Of a stretch of DNA of 64,000 nt, positions 54,169 to 62,732 are shown piece by piece. The stretch is taken from NCBI RefSeq assembly GCF_904063055.1, contig NZ_CAJFCN010000017.1:1-64000 (forward strand). Direction: 5' to 3'. The DNA comes from Pseudomonas paracarnis (GTDB lineage Bacteria > Pseudomonadota > Gammaproteobacteria > Pseudomonadales > Pseudomonadaceae). The notes beneath the pieces are model-generated. The model had not been told where the DNA came from and searched no databases. It was given only the letters and a program-made list of their open reading frames with translations. Position 1 is the first letter of the stretch. Each line of letters begins with the position of its first letter. Position numbers and translations under genes: made by a program.

Positions 54169-55650
54169 ATGAAATTGAATAAAGCCAACCTGACCCAACT
54201 GGCGCCCCAAGTGCAGTTGCCTGCCTATGCGATTGCCGACACCCGCCAGGGCATCGCGCACATCGGCGTCGGCGGTTTCCACCGTGCGCACCAGGCGTTT
54301 TACACCGATGCCCTGATGAACACCGGCGAGGGCCTGGACTGGGGCATCTGCGGCGTCGGCCTGCGCAGTGAAGACCGCAAGGCCCGCGACGACCTGGCCG
54401 GCCAGGATTACCTGTTCACCCTGTATGAACTGGGCGACACCGACGACACGCAAGTGCGCGTGATCGGCTCGATCAGCGACATGCTGCTGGCCGAAGACGA
54501 CGCCCAAGCGCTGATCGATAAGCTCGCCAGCCCACAGATCCGCATCGTCTCGCTGACCATCACCGAAGGCGGCTACTGCATCGACGACAGCAACGGCGAG
54601 TTCATGGCCCACCTGCCGCAGATCCAGCATGACCTGGCGCACCCGAGAGCGCCGAAAACCGTGTTCGGCTTTATCTGCGCTGCGCTCACCCAGCGCCGCG
54701 CCGCTGGCACCCCGGCCTTCACGGTGATGTCCTGCGATAACCTGCCTCACAACGGCGCCGTCATCCGCAAGGCCTTGCTGGCCTTCGCCGCCCTGCACGA
54801 CGCGGGCCTGCATGACTGGATCAAGGCCAACGTGAGCTTCCCGAACGCCATGGTTGACCGCATCACGCCCATGACCAGCACCGCCCACCGCCTGCAACTG
54901 CATGACCAGCACGGGATCGACGATGCCTGGCCGGTGGTGTGCGAGCCGTTTGTGCAGTGGGTGCTGGAAGACAAATTTGTCAACGGCCGCCCGGCCTGGG
55001 AAAAGGTCGGCGTGCAGTTCACCGATGACGTCACGCCTTACGAAGAAATGAAGATCGGCCTGCTCAACGGCAGCCACCTGGCCCTCACGTACCTGGGGTT
55101 CCTCAAGGGCTACCGATTCGTTCACGAGACCATGAACGACCCTGTGTTCGTGGCGTATATGCGCGCCTACATGGACCTGGACGTCACGCCGAACCTGGCG
55201 CCGGTACCTGGTATCGACCTGACCGAATACAAGCAGACCCTGGTGGAACGCTTTTCCAACCAGGCGATTGCCGACCAATTGGAGCGCGTGTGCTCCGACG
55301 GTTCATCGAAGTTTCCCAAGTTCACCGTGCCGACCATCAACCGCCTGATTGCCGACGGCCGCGAGACGGACCGTGCCGCCCTTGTGGTGGCGGCCTGGGC
55401 GCTGTACTTGAAAGGTGTGGATGAAAACGGCGCGCGCTACAGTATCCCGGACCCGCGGGCAGCGTTCTGCCAGGACCTGGTGAGCGATGACGCGCTGATC
55501 AGCCAGCGGTTGCTGGGTGTGGAAGAGATTTTTGGCACGGCTATTCCCAAGTCGGCGGCGTTTGTGGCAGCGTTCGAGCGGTGTTATGCAAGCCTGCGCG
55601 ACAAAGGCGTCACCACCACACTACAAAACCTCCTGAACAAACCGGATTAA
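54169..55650 (+). CDS. mtlD: Mannitol 2-dehydrogenase
   Basis: A 493-residue long-chain dehydrogenase of the polyol-specific (mannitol/fructuronate) family, NAD-dependent, oxidising mannitol to fructose and arabitol to xylulose. The N-terminal Rossmann domain has GIAHIGVGGFHRAHQAFY (about residues 26-43). The catalytic Lys/Asn/His region lies in the C-terminal half (TPYEEMKIGLLNGSHLALTYLG, about residues 288-309). It starts 18 bp after mtlK. Confidence 0.92.
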   Translation: MKLNKANLTQLAPQVQLPAYAIADTRQGIAHIGVGGFHRAHQAFYTDALMNTGEGLDWGICGVGLRSEDRKARDDLAGQDYLFTLYELGDTDDTQVRVIGSISDMLLAEDDAQALIDKLASPQIRIVSLTITEGGYCIDDSNGEFMAHLPQIQHDLAHPRAPKTVFGFICAALTQRRAAGTPAFTVMSCDNLPHNGAVIRKALLAFAALHDAGLHDWIKANVSFPNAMVDRITPMTSTAHRLQLHDQHGIDDAWPVVCEPFVQWVLEDKFVNGRPAWEKVGVQFTDDVTPYEEMKIGLLNGSHLALTYLGFLKGYRFVHETMNDPVFVAYMRAYMDLDVTPNLAPVPGIDLTEYKQTLVERFSNQAIADQLERVCSDGSSKFPKFTVPTINRLIADGRETDRAALVVAAWALYLKGVDENGARYSIPDPRAAFCQDLVSDDALISQRLLGVEEIFGTAIPKSAAFVAAFERCYASLRDKGVTTTLQNLLNKPD

Positions 55651-55654
55651 ACAG

Positions 55655-55742
55655 GTGGGAGCTGGCTTGCCTGCGATAGCGGTGGTCCAGTCAACCCTGC
55701 GGTGACTGCCAGACCGCTATCGCAGGCAAGCCAGCTCCCACA
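55655..55742. repeat. REPIN between mtlD and mtlY
   Basis: GGTGGGAGCTGGCTTGCCTG and GCAAGCCAGCTCCCACA, inverted, in the 135-bp gap after mtlD. It divides the transport/dehydrogenase part of the operon from the two kinase genes. Confidence 0.9.
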
Positions 55743-55785
55743 TCGACCGTATTTTCAACCCAATAATAATGCTGAGCACTCCATC

Positions 55786-57267
55786 ATGACCCAGCAAAAC
55801 CTGTTCCTCGGAATCGACTGCGGCACCCAAGGCACCAAGGCCATCGTCCTCGACGCCTCCAGCGGCAAGGTGCTGGGCCTGGGCGCCGCCGCGCACACCT
55901 TGATCAGCGGCGCCAACGGCCGGCGTGAACAACACACCCAGGAATGGCTGGACGCCTTCACCGAAGCCACCCACCGCGCCCTGCAACAAGCCGGGGTGGA
56001 CGGCCAGGACATCCTTGGCATCGGCGTGTCCGGCCAGCAGCACGGCCTGGTGCTGCTGGACGAACAAGGTGAAGTGCTGCGCCCGGCCAAGTTGTGGTGC
56101 GACACCGAAACCGCGCCGGAGAACGACCGGCTGCTGCAGCATCTGGGTGGCGAACGCGGGTCCCTGGAGCGCCTGGGCGTGGCCATCGCTCCGGGCTACA
56201 CCGTGTCCAAGCTGCTCTGGACCCGCGAACAGCACCCCGACGTCTTCGCACGCATTGCCCATATCCTGCTGCCCCACGACTACCTCAACTACTGGCTCAC
56301 CGGCCGCGCCTGCGCCGAGTACGGCGATGCGTCGGGCACCGGTTACTTCAACGTGCGCCGCCGCGAATGGGATGTGGCGTTGCTCCAGCACATCGACCCC
56401 AGCGGCCGCCTGCAAGCCGCGTTGCCGACACTGATCGAAGCCGACCAAGCGGTGGGCACGATCCTGCCGGCCATTGCCGAGCGCCTGGGCATCAACCCCA
56501 ACGCGGTGGTGTCCAGTGGTGGCGGCGACAATATGATGGGCGCCATTGGCACCGGCAATATCGCCCCCGGCGTGATCACCATGAGCCTGGGTTCATCGGG
56601 CACCGTGTATGCCTTTGCCGACCAGCCCAACGTCAGCCCCCAGGCCTCGGTGGCGACCTTCTGCTCCTCTAGCGGCGGCTGGCTGCCGCTGATCTGCACC
56701 ATGAACCTGACCAACGCCACCGGGGTGATTCGCGAGCTGTTCGACCTGGACCTCGATGCCTTCAACGCGCTGGTCGAACAGGCATCCATCGGGGCCGATG
56801 GGGTGAGCATGCTGCCGTTCCTCAACGGCGAACGCGTGCCCGCCCTGCCCCACGCCACCGGCAGCCTGCAGGGCCTGACCATGACCAACCTGACCCGTGC
56901 CAACCTGTGCCGCGCGGTGGTCGAAGGCACCACCTTCGGCCTGCGTTATGGCCTCGACCTGCTGCGCCAGACCGGCCTGCAAAGCCAGAGCATCCGCCTG
57001 ATCGGTGGCGGCTCGAAAAGCCCGCTGTGGCGGCAGATGGTCGCCGATATCATGCACACCGAAGTGGTGTGTACCGAACAGAGCGAGGCGGCCGCCCTGG
57101 GCGCGGCGATCCAGGCGGCGTGGTGCCAGAGCGGCGAACCGCTGGCCAGCCTTTGCGACAAATGCGTGAGCATTGACCCGGCCAGCCGCACCTTACCCGT
57201 GGCGGCCAATGTCAGTGCCTATCAACAAGCGTATCAGCGTTATCAACAGCACGTGGCAACCCTTTAA
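55786..57267 (+). CDS. mtlY: Xylulokinase
   Basis: A 493-residue FGGY-family sugar kinase phosphorylating xylulose, formed from arabitol by MtlD, to enter the pentose phosphate pathway. LFLGIDCGTQGTKAIVLD (about residues 6-23) is the first phosphate-binding motif; GVSGQQHGLVLLD (about 82-94) and ALGAAIQAAW (about 438-447) are typical of xylulokinases. I chose ATG 55786 by homology and position; the frame opens further upstream through the REPIN. Confidence 0.9.
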   Translation: MTQQNLFLGIDCGTQGTKAIVLDASSGKVLGLGAAAHTLISGANGRREQHTQEWLDAFTEATHRALQQAGVDGQDILGIGVSGQQHGLVLLDEQGEVLRPAKLWCDTETAPENDRLLQHLGGERGSLERLGVAIAPGYTVSKLLWTREQHPDVFARIAHILLPHDYLNYWLTGRACAEYGDASGTGYFNVRRREWDVALLQHIDPSGRLQAALPTLIEADQAVGTILPAIAERLGINPNAVVSSGGGDNMMGAIGTGNIAPGVITMSLGSSGTVYAFADQPNVSPQASVATFCSSSGGWLPLICTMNLTNATGVIRELFDLDLDAFNALVEQASIGADGVSMLPFLNGERVPALPHATGSLQGLTMTNLTRANLCRAVVEGTTFGLRYGLDLLRQTGLQSQSIRLIGGGSKSPLWRQMVADIMHTEVVCTEQSEAAALGAAIQAAWCQSGEPLASLCDKCVSIDPASRTLPVAANVSAYQQAYQRYQQHVATL

Positions 57268-57279
57268 GAGCGAGCAACT

Positions 57280-58218
57280 ATGTATCTGGTGTGTGGTGAA
57301 GCGCTGTTTGATTTCTTCAGCGAGGAGGATGCCAGCGGGCAGGCCGCCAAGCTCAACTACAAGGCGATTGCCGGTGGCTCGCCGTTCAACGTGGCGGTGG
57401 GTTTGCGGCGCCTGGGGATCGAGTCGGGGCTCTTCGCCGGCCTGTCCACCGATTACCTTGGACGGCGCTTGCAGCAGGTCCTGAATGACGAAGGTATCAG
57501 CGAACGCTTTCTGGTGGCGTTCGACGCGCCGACCACCCTGGCGATGGTGGCCGTGGGCGCCAATGGCTCGCCGCAGTACAGCTTTCGCGGCGAAGGCTGC
57601 GCCGACCGGCAATTGCAACTGACGCACCTGCCGCCCCTGGGCGATGAAATTCGCGGGCTGCATGTGGGCTCGTTTTCGCTGGTGGTGCAACCGATTGGAG
57701 ACACCCTGCTCAACCTGGTCAAGCGTGAAAGCGGCAAGCGTCTGATCAGCCTCGACCCCAACGTGCGCCTTAACCCGCAGCCCGATATCCACCTGTGGCG
57801 CGCCCGTGTCGCAGAGCTGGTGCAACACGCCGACCTGATCAAGGTCAGCGACGAAGACCTGCACCTGCTCTACCCCGACCAGACACCGGAAAGCGTGCTG
57901 CAAGGTTGGCTGCAACACCGCTGCCAACTGGTGTTCCTCACCCGTGGTGGCGACGGTGCGTCGGTGTTCAGCCGCCAGCATGGCAGTTGGTCGCAACCTG
58001 CGGTCAAGGTGGTGATGGCCGATACGGTGGGCGCTGGTGATACCTTCCAGGCGGCGTTGATTGCGTGGCTGACGGAACAGCAGTTGGATTCGGTTGACGG
58101 GCTGCAACGACTGAGCCGCGAGCAGATCGACGCCATGCTGGGCTTCGCGATCCGGGCTGCCGCACTGACCTGCGGCAAGACCGGCCCAGACCTGCCCTAT
58201 CGTCAACAACTGGCTTGA
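57280..58218 (+). CDS. mtlZ: Fructokinase (PfkB family carbohydrate kinase)
   Basis: A 312-residue ribokinase-like enzyme that phosphorylates fructose, formed from mannitol by MtlD. The N-terminal GGSPFNVAVGLRRLG (about residues 31-45) and the catalytic VGAGDTFQAALIAWL (about residues 250-264, Asp base) are PfkB signatures. It starts 12 bp after mtlY and ends the operon. Confidence 0.9.
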   Translation: MYLVCGEALFDFFSEEDASGQAAKLNYKAIAGGSPFNVAVGLRRLGIESGLFAGLSTDYLGRRLQQVLNDEGISERFLVAFDAPTTLAMVAVGANGSPQYSFRGEGCADRQLQLTHLPPLGDEIRGLHVGSFSLVVQPIGDTLLNLVKRESGKRLISLDPNVRLNPQPDIHLWRARVAELVQHADLIKVSDEDLHLLYPDQTPESVLQGWLQHRCQLVFLTRGGDGASVFSRQHGSWSQPAVKVVMADTVGAGDTFQAALIAWLTEQQLDSVDGLQRLSREQIDAMLGFAIRAAALTCGKTGPDLPYRQQLA

Positions 58219-58362
58219 GCTGAGCGGGCAAAAACCCAAAGTGCCATCACGCAGGCCACGTATTCCGTGGCCTGCGCGCCATGCATAAAAAATTGCGCTA
58301 CTGGAAAACTGTGCTAAACCCAAAAACAGGAGCAGTTATTACAACAAACCTAGGACACACCC

Positions 58363-60957
58363 ATGCAAAAGCCCAGTGGTTTCTCGACCCGGGCCGTTTT
58401 AGCTGTCGGCCTCATCTCATTGCAGTACATGAACCCTCAACCCTCCCACGCCGCCTGCGTTCTCACCCCGGGAACCGGCAACGATACCTATACGTGTAAC
58501 AACGGCAGCAGTGCCGGCCTGACCGATCTTTCCGGGGATAACAGCCTGACGCTCTCCACAGGCGGCGCCATCAATGGCGATGTGACCTTTGGCCCTGGAA
58601 TAGATACGGTGGAAATCCGCGACGGCCGGGTCACCGGGATCGTGCAGCAAGGCGACGGTGTTGATCGTGTCGTCATGATGGGTGGGCGAATAGGCGGCCT
58701 GTTCCAGGGCGACGGCCGCGACGTGCTTGAAATGTATGACGGCATAATCGACGAGGCTTTTGAAGACGGCGATGTGGCCTACCAGCGCGGTGGCAAAATT
58801 GGCCGGGTCAATATGAAGTTGGACAAGAACTTCTATGAAATGACCGGGGGGGAAATCCGGGAGAACCTGGTCACCGGTTTCGACACCGACACCATCATCA
58901 TTTCCGGCGGCACCATCGGCGGCAATATCAGCACCAGCGGCGGCGATGACAGCATCACCGTCAGCGGCGGCGTGATTAATGGTGAGATCCGTGCCAGCGT
59001 CGGCAACGATACGTTCAAATGGCTGGGTGAAGGCAGGATCAACTCCCGGGTATTGATGGGTGATGGCGACGACACGGTCCTGCTGCAAGGCTTGAATGAA
59101 AGCAAACTGAACCACACGCCCTTTATCGATGGCGGCCTGGGCAACGATCAGCTGATCTTCGACGCGACAACATCCAGCACCGCGGCCCGCTACATCGGCT
59201 TGGAGCGCGTCAGCCTCACCAAAAACTCGCGCCTGGACCTGGCCGGGGATTTTTTCCTCGGTGACAGTGGCAGCAATACCGGCATGTTCAACATCGACGG
59301 CAGCAGTACCCTGGCCGTGGCGCAAGGCGGCATCCGCCCCTACACCGCCGGGCAACTGGCGACGCTCAATAACGCCGGCACTGTCGACATGACCACCGAC
59401 AACAGCGCTACCAGCGTGTTGACGGTGCATGGTAACTACGTGGGCAACAACGGCCAGCTGCACCTGCAAACCGTACTCGGCGACGAAAACTCTGCCACCG
59501 ACAAGCTGGTAGTGTCCGACGGCAACATCAGCGGTCACACCCAACTGAGTGTCAGCAACCTCGGCGGTATCGGCGGGCTGACCCAGAACAACGGCATCGA
59601 AGTGGTCCAGGCACTCAACGGCGCCGTCAGCAGCAACGATGCGTTTGCCTTGAAGGGCTCGGTCTCCGCCGGGGCGTATGAATACCTGCTGTTCAAGGGC
59701 GGCACCCTTGCCAATACGAAAAACAGCTGGTTCCTTCGCTCCTCAGTGGTGGCCGTGCAACCGCCGGCGGCCCCACCCGTACCGCCGACACCGGCCGTGG
59801 TGGTGCCGGTGCCGCCGATCCCCGCCACTCCCCCTGTAGTGGACTCGGATGAACCTTCCGTGGAACCGCCCACTGCGCAACCGCAACCCCCAATCGAGCC
59901 TGCCGCGCCACCGCCCAGCCAAGTCGCTGCAGCCACGTCGCCGCAATCAGCGGCGAGTAACCCTGTACTTCCCACCGCCGTGGCGGGTGCCGCGCCGATT
60001 CCACTGTATCGCCTGGAAGTTCCGGTCTACTCCGTAGACATCCCCGCTGCGCAACTGATGACGTTGCAGGCGCTGGGCACCTTCCATGAACGCCAGGGCG
60101 AGCAAAGCCTGCTGACCGAGACCGGTGCAGTGCCGGCAGGTTGGGGCCGCGCCTATGGCAGTGATTTCAACAAAAGCTGGTCGGGCACCGTGGCGCCGAG
60201 TTTTGACGGCACGGTCAAGGGCTATCAGGTTGGCCATGACCTTTACGCCGCCGAAACCAGCGGCGGGCAGACGCAACGCCTTGGCCTCTTTATCGGCCAG
60301 AGCCGCCTGCGCGGCGACGTGAAGGGCTTTGCAATGGGCTGGCAGAACCATCGCTCCGGGCGGGTCAAACTCGACGGCGACAACTTCGGCGCCTACTGGA
60401 CACTCACCGATCCGACCGGCTGGTACGTCGACCTGGTGGCCATGGGTACCCGCCTGGATGGCGACAACAAGTCCGACCGAGGGGTGAAGATGGATACCAA
60501 GGGCCACGCCCTGGCGTTATCCGCCGAGGCCGGCTACCCGTTCAGGCTGTCCGAGCATTGGGAGATGGAACCTCAGGCCCAGGTCATCGGCCAGAAGATC
60601 GATCTGGATAGTCAGCACGATGGCATTTCCAAGGTCTCATTCGACTCCCAGGAGTATTGGACCGGCCGCATCGGCGCACGGCTCAAGGGTCGCTATCTGG
60701 TCAGCAACACACCCGTGGAGCCGTACCTACGGGCGAATGTCTGGCACACCTTCGGCGGTAGCGACACGGTGACGTTCGACGGGGTGGACCGGATCAAGAG
60801 CGATCACAAGTCCTCCACGGCTGATATGGGCATCGGTGTTGTGGCTCAATTGTCATCCACGGTCAGTGTTTATATGGAGGGTAACTATGGCACCCAACTG
60901 GACGACAACAACTTTGAGGGTGTCAGTGGCAATTTCGGCGTAAGAGCGCGCTGGTAA
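58363..60957 (+). CDS. Type V autotransporter (autotransporter beta-barrel protein)
   Basis: An 864-residue secreted protein. A signal peptide (about residues 1-31, ending PSHA) precedes a Gly/Asp-rich passenger (about 32-470) with repeated units such as GGTIGGNISTSGGDDS and GGVINGEIRASVGNDT, suggesting a beta-helix. A Pro/Val-rich linker (about 470-560) is followed by a C-terminal beta-barrel (about 600-864) ending in aromatic Trp (GVRARW), as expected for BamA recognition. No protease or adhesin motif is recognised, so the passenger function is open. Confidence 0.88.
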   Translation: MQKPSGFSTRAVLAVGLISLQYMNPQPSHAACVLTPGTGNDTYTCNNGSSAGLTDLSGDNSLTLSTGGAINGDVTFGPGIDTVEIRDGRVTGIVQQGDGVDRVVMMGGRIGGLFQGDGRDVLEMYDGIIDEAFEDGDVAYQRGGKIGRVNMKLDKNFYEMTGGEIRENLVTGFDTDTIIISGGTIGGNISTSGGDDSITVSGGVINGEIRASVGNDTFKWLGEGRINSRVLMGDGDDTVLLQGLNESKLNHTPFIDGGLGNDQLIFDATTSSTAARYIGLERVSLTKNSRLDLAGDFFLGDSGSNTGMFNIDGSSTLAVAQGGIRPYTAGQLATLNNAGTVDMTTDNSATSVLTVHGNYVGNNGQLHLQTVLGDENSATDKLVVSDGNISGHTQLSVSNLGGIGGLTQNNGIEVVQALNGAVSSNDAFALKGSVSAGAYEYLLFKGGTLANTKNSWFLRSSVVAVQPPAAPPVPPTPAVVVPVPPIPATPPVVDSDEPSVEPPTAQPQPPIEPAAPPPSQVAAATSPQSAASNPVLPTAVAGAAPIPLYRLEVPVYSVDIPAAQLMTLQALGTFHERQGEQSLLTETGAVPAGWGRAYGSDFNKSWSGTVAPSFDGTVKGYQVGHDLYAAETSGGQTQRLGLFIGQSRLRGDVKGFAMGWQNHRSGRVKLDGDNFGAYWTLTDPTGWYVDLVAMGTRLDGDNKSDRGVKMDTKGHALALSAEAGYPFRLSEHWEMEPQAQVIGQKIDLDSQHDGISKVSFDSQEYWTGRIGARLKGRYLVSNTPVEPYLRANVWHTFGGSDTVTFDGVDRIKSDHKSSTADMGIGVVAQLSSTVSVYMEGNYGTQLDDNNFEGVSGNFGVRARW

Positions 60958-61027
60958 ACAGGAAGGACGTCAACATTGGGCCTGGCAACTACCAGGCCCA
61001 CGGGGTCAACTTATACTCAAGCATCCG

Positions 61028-61297
61028 CTAGTGATAACCGCGAGCACCGGCTCGTTGCAGTACCGGTGCGTGGCTTTGCTTGAGGTCTTCACGCAACCCG
61101 GTGATCAGGTTGCAAATCGCTCGGCTGCTGTCGAGCTTGTCAGGGTGGATACCTTTGACTTCCAAATCCACCCGATCCCGGTCGCGATCGTCGTAGACCC
61201 TGATCGTCAACGAGGCATCTTCGGCTTTGGTGCATTCGCACCGTTTAGGCAGGAAACTTCCTTCAATAATGCTGCGAAGCTCTAGTTCTGAAAGCAT
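61028..61297 (-). CDS. DUF1652 family protein
   Basis: An 89-residue soluble protein of a Pseudomonas family with unknown function. It has the conserved LRSIIEGSFLPKRCECT start and LTIRVYD segment. I chose ATG 61297, with AGGAGAGG upstream; the open frame extends 10 codons further without a better ribosome binding site. A palindrome CAGGCA-CT-TGCCTG (61345-61358) lies 48 bp before the start and may be a regulatory site. Confidence 0.75.
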   Translation of the reverse strand: MLSELELRSIIEGSFLPKRCECTKAEDASLTIRVYDDRDRDRVDLEVKGIHPDKLDSSRAICNLITGLREDLKQSHAPVLQRAGARGYH

Positions 61298-61666
61298 GGC
61301 TAACCTCTCCTTTTTTGAGACTGCCAACGGTTATATGTATCCGACAGGCACTTGCCTGCCACGTCTTGCCAACCCTGGAAGACGCTTTCAATCAGTAAGC
61401 CTACTCGGCAAAAACCGGGGTGGTTGTAACCTTTCCTCATAAGCAAACCGCTTGTTCATATTAAAGAAAACGGCTTGTTTGGCATCCTCGTCGAACTACA
61501 TCGATTAAACGTTTAACCCGCAGCGTGGGGACCGGCGTTTAGGTGGGAATCCTTTTTTCGGCAACCTATCGCAGCCCATCAACCCATCACCGTTCAGCCG
61601 AAGAAGGTTTGCGATCGACATACGAACCATATACGATTCGTATATCAATTAAACACAGTGAACCTT
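61298..61666. other. Divergent gap between the DUF1652 and ParD-like genes
   Basis: 369 bp without a credible gene. It contains the DUF1652 ribosome binding site and palindrome at 61345-61358, and the ParD-like operator at 61620-61645. The remainder is comparatively AT-rich, fitting two divergent promoters. Confidence 0.55.
61620..61645 (+). promoter_or_regulatory. Palindromic operator of the ParD-like/Map operon
   Basis: ATATACGATTCGTATAT (61629-61645) is a perfect palindrome with a central T. A further half-site, ATACGAA (61620-61626), precedes it. The block ends 21 bp before ATG 61667. Short repeated palindromes like this are typical autoregulatory sites for ribbon-helix-helix proteins, so the ParD-like product is the likely binder. 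Confidence 0.6.
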
Positions 61667-61867
61667 ATGGGCATCGTCAAGATCACCGATCAGCTGCACG
61701 AACAACTGCGCCTGGCCAGCGCCGCCATGGACCGCTCCATCAACGCCCAAGCCGAGTTCTGGATCAAGATCGGCCTGCTCGCCGAACTCAACCCGCACCT
61801 GCCCTACAACGAGCTGATCAACAAGCTGTTGCTGGACAAACCCGACCTGATCCGGGGGCGCAGTTGA
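61667..61867 (+). CDS. ParD-like ribbon-helix-helix protein
   Basis: A 66-residue protein: a beta strand (GIVKITDQLHEQLR), then two helices (ASAAMDRSINAQAEFWIKIGLL) and a short C-terminal helix with PYNELINKLLLDKP. This is the ParD-like (DUF3423) pattern, an RHH DNA-binding fold named for antitoxins. It is not followed by a ParE/RelE toxin: its stop overlaps the start of a methionine aminopeptidase gene by 1 bp. GTG 61658 is an alternative start. Confidence 0.75.
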   Translation: MGIVKITDQLHEQLRLASAAMDRSINAQAEFWIKIGLLAELNPHLPYNELINKLLLDKPDLIRGRS

Positions 61868-62637
61868 TGATCAAGACTCCCGCACAGTTGGCCGTGATGC
61901 GTGAAGCCGGGCGTCTGTTGGCGCAAGTCTTCGACATGCTCGACGGCTTCGTCGCCGCCGGCCGCTCTACCCTGGAGCTGGACAGCGCCGTCGAAGCCTT
62001 CATCCGCAATGACCTCAAGGCCCGCCCTGCCAGCCTGGGGCAGTACGACTACCCCTTCTGCATCAACACCTCGATCAACGAAGTGGTGTGCCACGGCATG
62101 CCCAGCGCCAAGCAAATACTCAAGGACGGCGACATCATCAACATCGACATCACCCTGGAAAAAGGCGGCTTCATTGCCGACGCCAGCAAGATGTACATGA
62201 TCGGCAACGTGACGCCCAAGGCCAGGCGCCTGGTGGACATGACCTTCGAGGCGATGTGGGCCGGCATCCGCCAGGTCAAGCCGGGCGCGCGCCTGGGCGA
62301 TATCGGCCATGCCATCCAGAGCCACGCGCAAGCCAACGGCTACAGCGTGGTGCGCGAATACTGCGGCCACGGCATCGGCCGGCAAATGCACGAAGAACCG
62401 CAAATCCTGCACTTCGGCCGCCCCGGCACCGGCCTCGAACTGCGCGAAGGCATGGTGTTTACCATCGAACCGATGCTTAACCATGGCAGCGCTAAAACTC
62501 GCAGCCTGAAAGACGGCTGGACGGTGGTCACCAAGGACAACAGCCTCTCGGCGCAATGGGAACACACCGTGGCGGTGACGGCGGACGGGTTTGAGGTGTT
62601 GACCTTGCAAGCCACTCAAACCTTTTACACCCCGTAG
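61867..62637 (+). CDS. map: Type I methionine aminopeptidase (second copy)
   Basis: A 256-residue enzyme removing N-terminal Met. All catalytic residues are present: His76 (VCHGMP), Asp94 and Asp105 (NIDITL, ADASKM), His168 (GHGIG), Glu201 (FTIEPML) and Glu232 (WEHTVAVT). Every pseudomonad needs a housekeeping map, usually near rpsB-tsf, so this copy is probably a paralogue. It is translationally coupled (TGATG) to the ParD-like gene. The TAG stop lies inside a REPIN. Confidence 0.88.
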   Translation: MIKTPAQLAVMREAGRLLAQVFDMLDGFVAAGRSTLELDSAVEAFIRNDLKARPASLGQYDYPFCINTSINEVVCHGMPSAKQILKDGDIINIDITLEKGGFIADASKMYMIGNVTPKARRLVDMTFEAMWAGIRQVKPGARLGDIGHAIQSHAQANGYSVVREYCGHGIGRQMHEEPQILHFGRPGTGLELREGMVFTIEPMLNHGSAKTRSLKDGWTVVTKDNSLSAQWEHTVAVTADGFEVLTLQATQTFYTP

Positions 62638-62732
62638 GAGCGAGCTTGCTCGCGAAGAGCGCCTAGCCTGCGCGCTAAACCAGGCTAGCCACTTTTTCGT
62701 TAACGTTTTTCGCGAGCAAGCTCGCTCCTGCA
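62634..62732. repeat. REPIN (TGTAGGAGC type) covering the ends of map and sfnG
   Basis: GTAGGAGCGAGCTTGCTCGC on the left and GCAAGCTCGCTCCTGCA on the right, 99 bp. The TAG at 62635-62637 is both part of the REP and the stop of map, and the right half is read by sfnG on the minus strand. Confidence 0.9.

Noticed and set aside
61667..62637. Classical ParDE toxin-antitoxin pair
   Set aside because: The downstream gene is a methionine aminopeptidase with all metal ligands, not a ParE/RelE-fold toxin.
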